Assembly (NCBI GenBank): GCA_009760855.2
Contig: WPIO01000142.1
Span: 207,501 to 271,500 of the forward strand
Origin: Cristatella mucedo
Lineage: Eukaryota; Bryozoa; Phylactolaemata; Cristatellidae
Direction of reading: 5' to 3'
Length of the DNA: 64,000 bases
The number at the start of each line of letters is the position of its first letter. The first letter of the stretch is position 1. The notes under the pieces are model-generated. The model was not told the origin of the DNA and did no database searches. It worked only from the letters and a program-made list of their open reading frames with translations. Made by a program: the position numbers and the translations under genes. Positions 59,116 through 64,000 of this stretch are shown here, piece after piece.

Positions 59116-59137
59116 ATACACACACACACACACACAC
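59084..59137. repeat. (TG)n-TTAT-(CA)n perfect hairpin
   Basis: TG repeat to 59113, loop TTAT (59114-59117), CA repeat 59118-59137: 20-bp complementary arms. Confidence 0.95.
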
Positions 59138-59712
59138 TCAAAAGTATTTGGACGGTCCAGATTTTCTCGATTACCATCTATTCCTAAGCTCCCGCCTGGA
59201 CTGGAGCTGGGGTACTGGTTCTATTTGCTAGTTATTGGATGCCCAAGTACGAATTGCCATGACAGTTGGGAAACTTATTAAAAATGTGCCCAAAATTAGC
59301 CAAAAACCCTTTTAAAGGGCTGTTTTGGCCAGAACAGAGCCTCGCGAAACGACCTCTTCCCCAGTTCATGCTGGGGCCATGAGGCTGTGCATGACCCGGA
59401 ACTGCACACAGAACCAACCCATTGAGGACCAAATGTCTTGCCGGGAAAAGTCCACCAGTTATGCCGAAGGTGGCCAAACTGCTGCACTTCGTGAGGGGTA
59501 AAATCATAGCACTGGACAAGGCTGGACACTGATCAATTTGCTGCTACTTTATCAACTCCGAAGGGTACTTCCGTTTTGTACAACGTGAAGAAGACAGAAG
59601 ACCGGGAGCCTGTGCTACCATGTGCCCTGTGCTACCACTAGGTGGGAAAACACCATCCTTAAGAAGTTGGAGGCATTAAAGCACCGTTTTGCTTCGATCA
59701 AATACTTTAGCG
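59138..59712 (+). mobile_element. possible Tc1-like element relic
   Basis: Left end CTCAAAAGTATTTGGACGGT and, in reverse, right end GCTAAAGTATTTGATCG share AAAGTATTTG as weak terminal inverted repeats. A plus frame near 59490-59530 reads RGKIIALDKAG, resembling the first helix of Tc1-type transposase DNA-binding domains. Too short and broken to be sure. Confidence 0.35.
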
Positions 59713-59722
59713 TTCGACTCGA

Positions 59723-61100
<1,378 letters not shown>

Positions 61101-61104
61101 TTCA

Positions 61105-61450
61105 ATTACTATGCAGATACTATACATAGCTGCACCTAAGCTTTGATCCCTCGCTGCCTTCCAGCATGGCAAACTCTCTTCTCTCAACTAAGTTGCAGCA
61201 AATATTGCTGACACTCACACTTGGATGGCAAAAAACTTTTCCAAGTCGAATGACGATAAAACCAACTTACTAGTAATGGGAAAAACCTAGTAGTATTCAG
61301 AAATTCGAAATATTGACCCTCAAAATGAACTCGGCCAGTGAATAGCCACTGGCAATGGCATTAAATCTGGGGGAGCCGTGTTCCAAAATGACCTTTCACT
61401 AGATTACAACATCAGCTACACAATCAAATCTCCAACTTTTTACTTGTTTA
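61105..61450 (+). mobile_element. LINE-A reverse-transcriptase fragment
   Basis: Aligns with 1765-2070 of the first copy: TATGCAGATACTATACATAG, TTGATCCCTCGCTGCC, CACTTGGATGGCAAAAAACT, ATGACGATAAAACCAACTTA and TTCCAAAATGACCT. Several stops. Confidence 0.75.
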
Positions 61451-61454
61451 CTTT

Positions 61455-61545
61455 CCATCGTATGGAAAGCCGCTTAGGCTCTAAGTCTGCTATAGAAAAC
61501 TCTCCTGCATAACACTCCCCGAGTCTTTGTGGAGTTACAGATGGA
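61455..61545 (+). mobile_element. LINE-B 3'-end fragment
   Basis: GGAAAGCCGCTTAGGCTCTA, GAAAACTCTCCTGCATAACA and TTTGTGGAGTTACAGATGGA form the sense strand of the LINE-B tail. Joined directly to the LINE-A fragment. Confidence 0.75.
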
Positions 61546-61569
61546 GAAGCCAGCAAGACTGTACTGCAA

Positions 61570-62190
61570 GGGTTAATAGAGTTTTAGGGAGGGATCAAAG
61601 TATATGTAAGGCTGTGTGTCTGTCATATGCATACAAATTAAAGTCTAGATTGTGCTTTGCAATTACGTAGGCAAGAAGAGGGAGAGTTTAAAGTGTGAAA
61701 AGCAGTGGACCGAGCACGGAGCCCTGGGGGTATGTCATATTTTAGAGGCTCTTCGGATGAATATTGGACATCAATTCTCCAGAGTCTCCCATTGATATAA
61801 TTTGATACCTCAACCATTGATACCTCAACCATTGCAGTGCTGTGCCAATGACGCTCTGGTGAGATGAGAGATGCTCAGGTGAGATGAGAGATGCTCAGGT
61901 GAGATAAGAGATGCTCAAGAGGGACACTAGGTAATCAATTGTATCAAACCCTGCCAAAAGATCAAGCAAACAAGCAAAGACTCCTTTACCTAAGTCTGCA
62001 TCCCAGAGAAAGTCGTTATACACCAGAAGCAATGCTGACTCTATGGAGTGATTAGCTCTAAAGCCTGACCGGAACTTAACTGCTTCGCTTGAAGTTTCAA
62101 TGTAAGAGTTGAGTCGGTCTGCAGCTACTCGTTCTAGTTTCTTACACAGGAACGGCAGTTAGGAGACTGGGCAGAAGTCAAATGCTAATG
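61570..62190 (-). mobile_element. LINE-A upstream reverse-transcriptase fragment
   Basis: On the minus strand: a segment like FRSGFRANHSIESALLLVYN (about 62070-62010), a degraded LLDLLAGFDTIDY (catalytic Asp region, about 61970-61930) and [13 protein letters not shown] (about 61730-61690). KHNLDF then follows near 61650. The last part matches 1660-1760 of the first copy. A 19-bp tandem repeat (GTGAGATGAGAGATGCTCAG, about 61858-61916) and a 15-bp doublet (TTGATACCTCAACCA) interrupt it. Confidence 0.75.
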
Positions 62191-62192
62191 TA

Positions 62193-63545
62193 ATGTAATG
62201 TATCTCCGTCAGTAACTCCACAAAGTCATAAAGACCATGTGGGTGTTACGCAGGAGAGTTTTGTATAGCGCACTCACAGCCTAAGCGGCTTTCGGTACGC
62301 ATTCGGTAGCCAACAGACTTAGTCTCACGCAACAAAGAGAAAGTGGGAAGCATAGCAGAGTTAGGAGAGCAGTTGAGGTAGTGAGAAGCATAGAAGTAGC
62401 AGTTCAGGACCGCTGAAAAAGATGTGCCATAGTCAGCACTTGGAGAGTAGATGTCGTAGCGTAACAATTGTGGAAGCGAGTTCCACAGTCTAGGACCTGC
62501 AGAGCTAAAGCTTCTGTCGCCAACTGTCTTTAAGCGGAGGAATGGGACAGCTAATTTATTGTCCACACAGGACCTGATGGCTCGAACAGGCTGAAACTGA
62601 TGCAGCAGCTCAGCTAGGTATGAAGGAGCCAAGCCGTGGTGGGCCTTGTGAGTCAGCATAAGAACTTTGCTCTGTATCCTTTGCTCAACCGGCAACCATC
62701 CTAGCTCTTTCAGCAAAGGAGACACGTGCTCAAACCGCTGGGAATTGAAGACTAGCCTTGCAGCCATATTCATTGTCCGCTCTAGTAGCACAACAGCTTT
62801 CTTTGGCAGCCCAGCCAAAAGGGAATTACAATAATCAAGCCGACACAGAACTAAAGAGCCTGTTAAATTTTTTACAAGCCACTGTGGGAGACAGCTCCTA
62901 ATCTTGGATAGGGATCGGATGTGATGGCTAGCTGTAGAGGCAGTCTTCTGAATGAAGCTTTTGAAATTGAGGCAGCTGTCGAACACGACACCTAAATTTC
63001 GAGCACGTGGTGAAGGTCGCACAATAGCATCACCTATTAGAACAGCAAAGCATTTTAATCCAGCCACATGCTTAGGGTATCCTATGAGCAGCAGTTCGGT
63101 TTTATCATCATTTAATTTCAGGAAGTTTTCCTATATCCAGGATCGAATATCGGCAAGGCAAGCATTCAGTTTCTCAGTTGCTGCAGCAGATTCCGACGGT
63201 TTGAATGACAAATAGAACTGAGTATCGTCAGCATAGAAGTGATATCCTATTCCATGGGCCTTAATCACTTTTCCCAGAGGTTGCGTATAAATGGAGAACA
63301 GCAAGGGACCAAGTACAGACCCTTGAGGGACTCCACAGGTGACCCTTCTCATGTCTGAGACCTGACCCTCACACGACACGGATTGAACACGATCAGACAA
63401 GTATGATTTAAACCACGCCAGTGCAAATGCTACATTCAGATCCTGAAAGGAGACTCTACATTATATACCTAAGCCTGCATTCCTGAGAAGGTCATGGTAC
63501 ACGCACAGCAGTACTGACATTTGGAGTGATTAGCCCTAAAACCTG
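62193..63545 (-). mobile_element. LINE-B, longest copy
   Basis: L2/CR1-like. On the minus strand a 273-codon frame (63067-62246) covers the thumb and C-terminal part: NLGVVFDSCLNFKSFIQ, LVLCRLDYCNSLLAGLPKK, ARLVFNSQRFEHVSPLLKEL, GWLPVEQRI, and VGDRSFSSAGPRLWNSLP. Upstream, 63400-63131 holds [20 protein letters not shown] and the active-site box [15 protein letters not shown] further upstream piece reaches about 63545 with an internal deletion. The 3' end is a TAACATTACATT-like tail at 62193. The two main frames are split by about 60 bases, so the copy is probably inactive, though well preserved. Confidence 0.88.
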
Positions 63546-64000
63546 ACTAGAAATGATTGGAGATGTTTGCTTAATGGGCATACAGGATTTTTTCCCCTCA
63601 ACCCACCAGTTGGAAGCCGAATCACTCCGGATATGAACAAGTGCCACCCCACGAGGGTGAGGGCTATGTGCACTGGTATCTGGAGCTTAACGAAATACTT
63701 GTTGCTGTTTGGATTTTCATGCATTGCACACAAAGCACTAACACTCAAAAGAAAGGTCAACTACCGGAATTTACTATCGCCTGAGGGCTTGTGCAAAACT
63801 TGAGCAGTAAATGTCCCTCAAACGTGCAAACAGTAGTCGAGAACTAATTCTCAAACTAAAAGCAAATATAAACCGCTAATTCACATCCCCATGACGGGGA
63901 AAGTAAGGAGATGCAGCAGTTTTGCCCAACAGTGAAACAAGCCCAACATCGATGACAAAAATCAAGGATTCCTGATTGCTATGCTTATGTGCAAAAGCAT
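63546..64000. other. no gene seen
   Basis: Short frames only. Nothing recognised up to the window end. Confidence 0.5.

Noticed and set aside
61858-61916. CRISPR-like short direct repeats
   Set aside because: Three adjacent 19-bp units without spacers in a LINE relic of an animal genome: a local tandem duplication.

Overview
The window looks like nuclear DNA of an invertebrate animal. It has long intergenic stretches, GT-AG introns, Pol III SINEs, L2/CR1-like LINEs, a Ty3/Gypsy LTR element, Tc1-like remnants, CpG-dense blocks and many long microsatellites (TG, TC, TA, GGA, ATT). Nothing fits a bacterium or phage. The short introns, the amino-acid homopolymers in the gene and the repeat mix would suit a lophotrochozoan or flatworm, but I cannot name the species or phylum from sequence alone.

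Layout. 0-13 kb is gene-poor and repeat-rich: a Tc1-like transposase relic, the longest LINE-A copy, SINEs, LINE-B 3' ends and several microsatellites. 13.7-15.8 kb is a strongly CpG-dense block, a candidate promoter region. 16-20 kb holds SINEs and a LINE-B copy that carries a LINE-A fragment inside it. 20.5-31.5 kb holds the one well-supported multi-exon gene, on the + strand. It encodes an Ala/Ser-rich protein with a SKI/SNO/DACH-type domain split by an intron, and a SAND-like Cys/His zinc motif near the C-terminus. Reading phase agrees across every modelled splice junction, and a polyadenylation signal follows about 260 bases after the stop. Intron 2 of this gene carries a 141-bp TG tract, a LINE-A tail and a ~168-170 bp tandem repeat with inverted monomers. 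31.5-39 kb is again LINE and SINE debris. 39044-43330 is a complete but broken Ty3/Gypsy element with 140-bp LTRs and a 5-bp target duplication. 43.3-51.5 kb holds microsatellites, SINEs, LINE tails, a second CpG-rich block (46.4-50.1 kb) and a 118-bp tandem duplication. 54480-55595 (-) is a single-exon reading frame of 371 codons with a PP1-docking RVTF motif, of unknown function. 59-64 kb contains a possible second Tc1-like relic and a dense cluster of LINE fragments.

Mobile elements working together. SINE family 1 (4 copies) has a tRNA-like head with A and B boxes. Its tail is nearly identical to the last ~55 bases of LINE-A (12 or more copies). That tail can fold as a two-stem hairpin, and one LINE-A copy has a compensatory base change. 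This is the pattern expected when a SINE borrows a partner LINE's reverse transcriptase. SINE family 2 (6 copies) has a different tail, with no recognised partner in the window.

Limits: all identities are by eye. Repeat borders are approximate to about 10-30 bases unless a target duplication is named. The 5' end of the SKI-like gene is not resolved.
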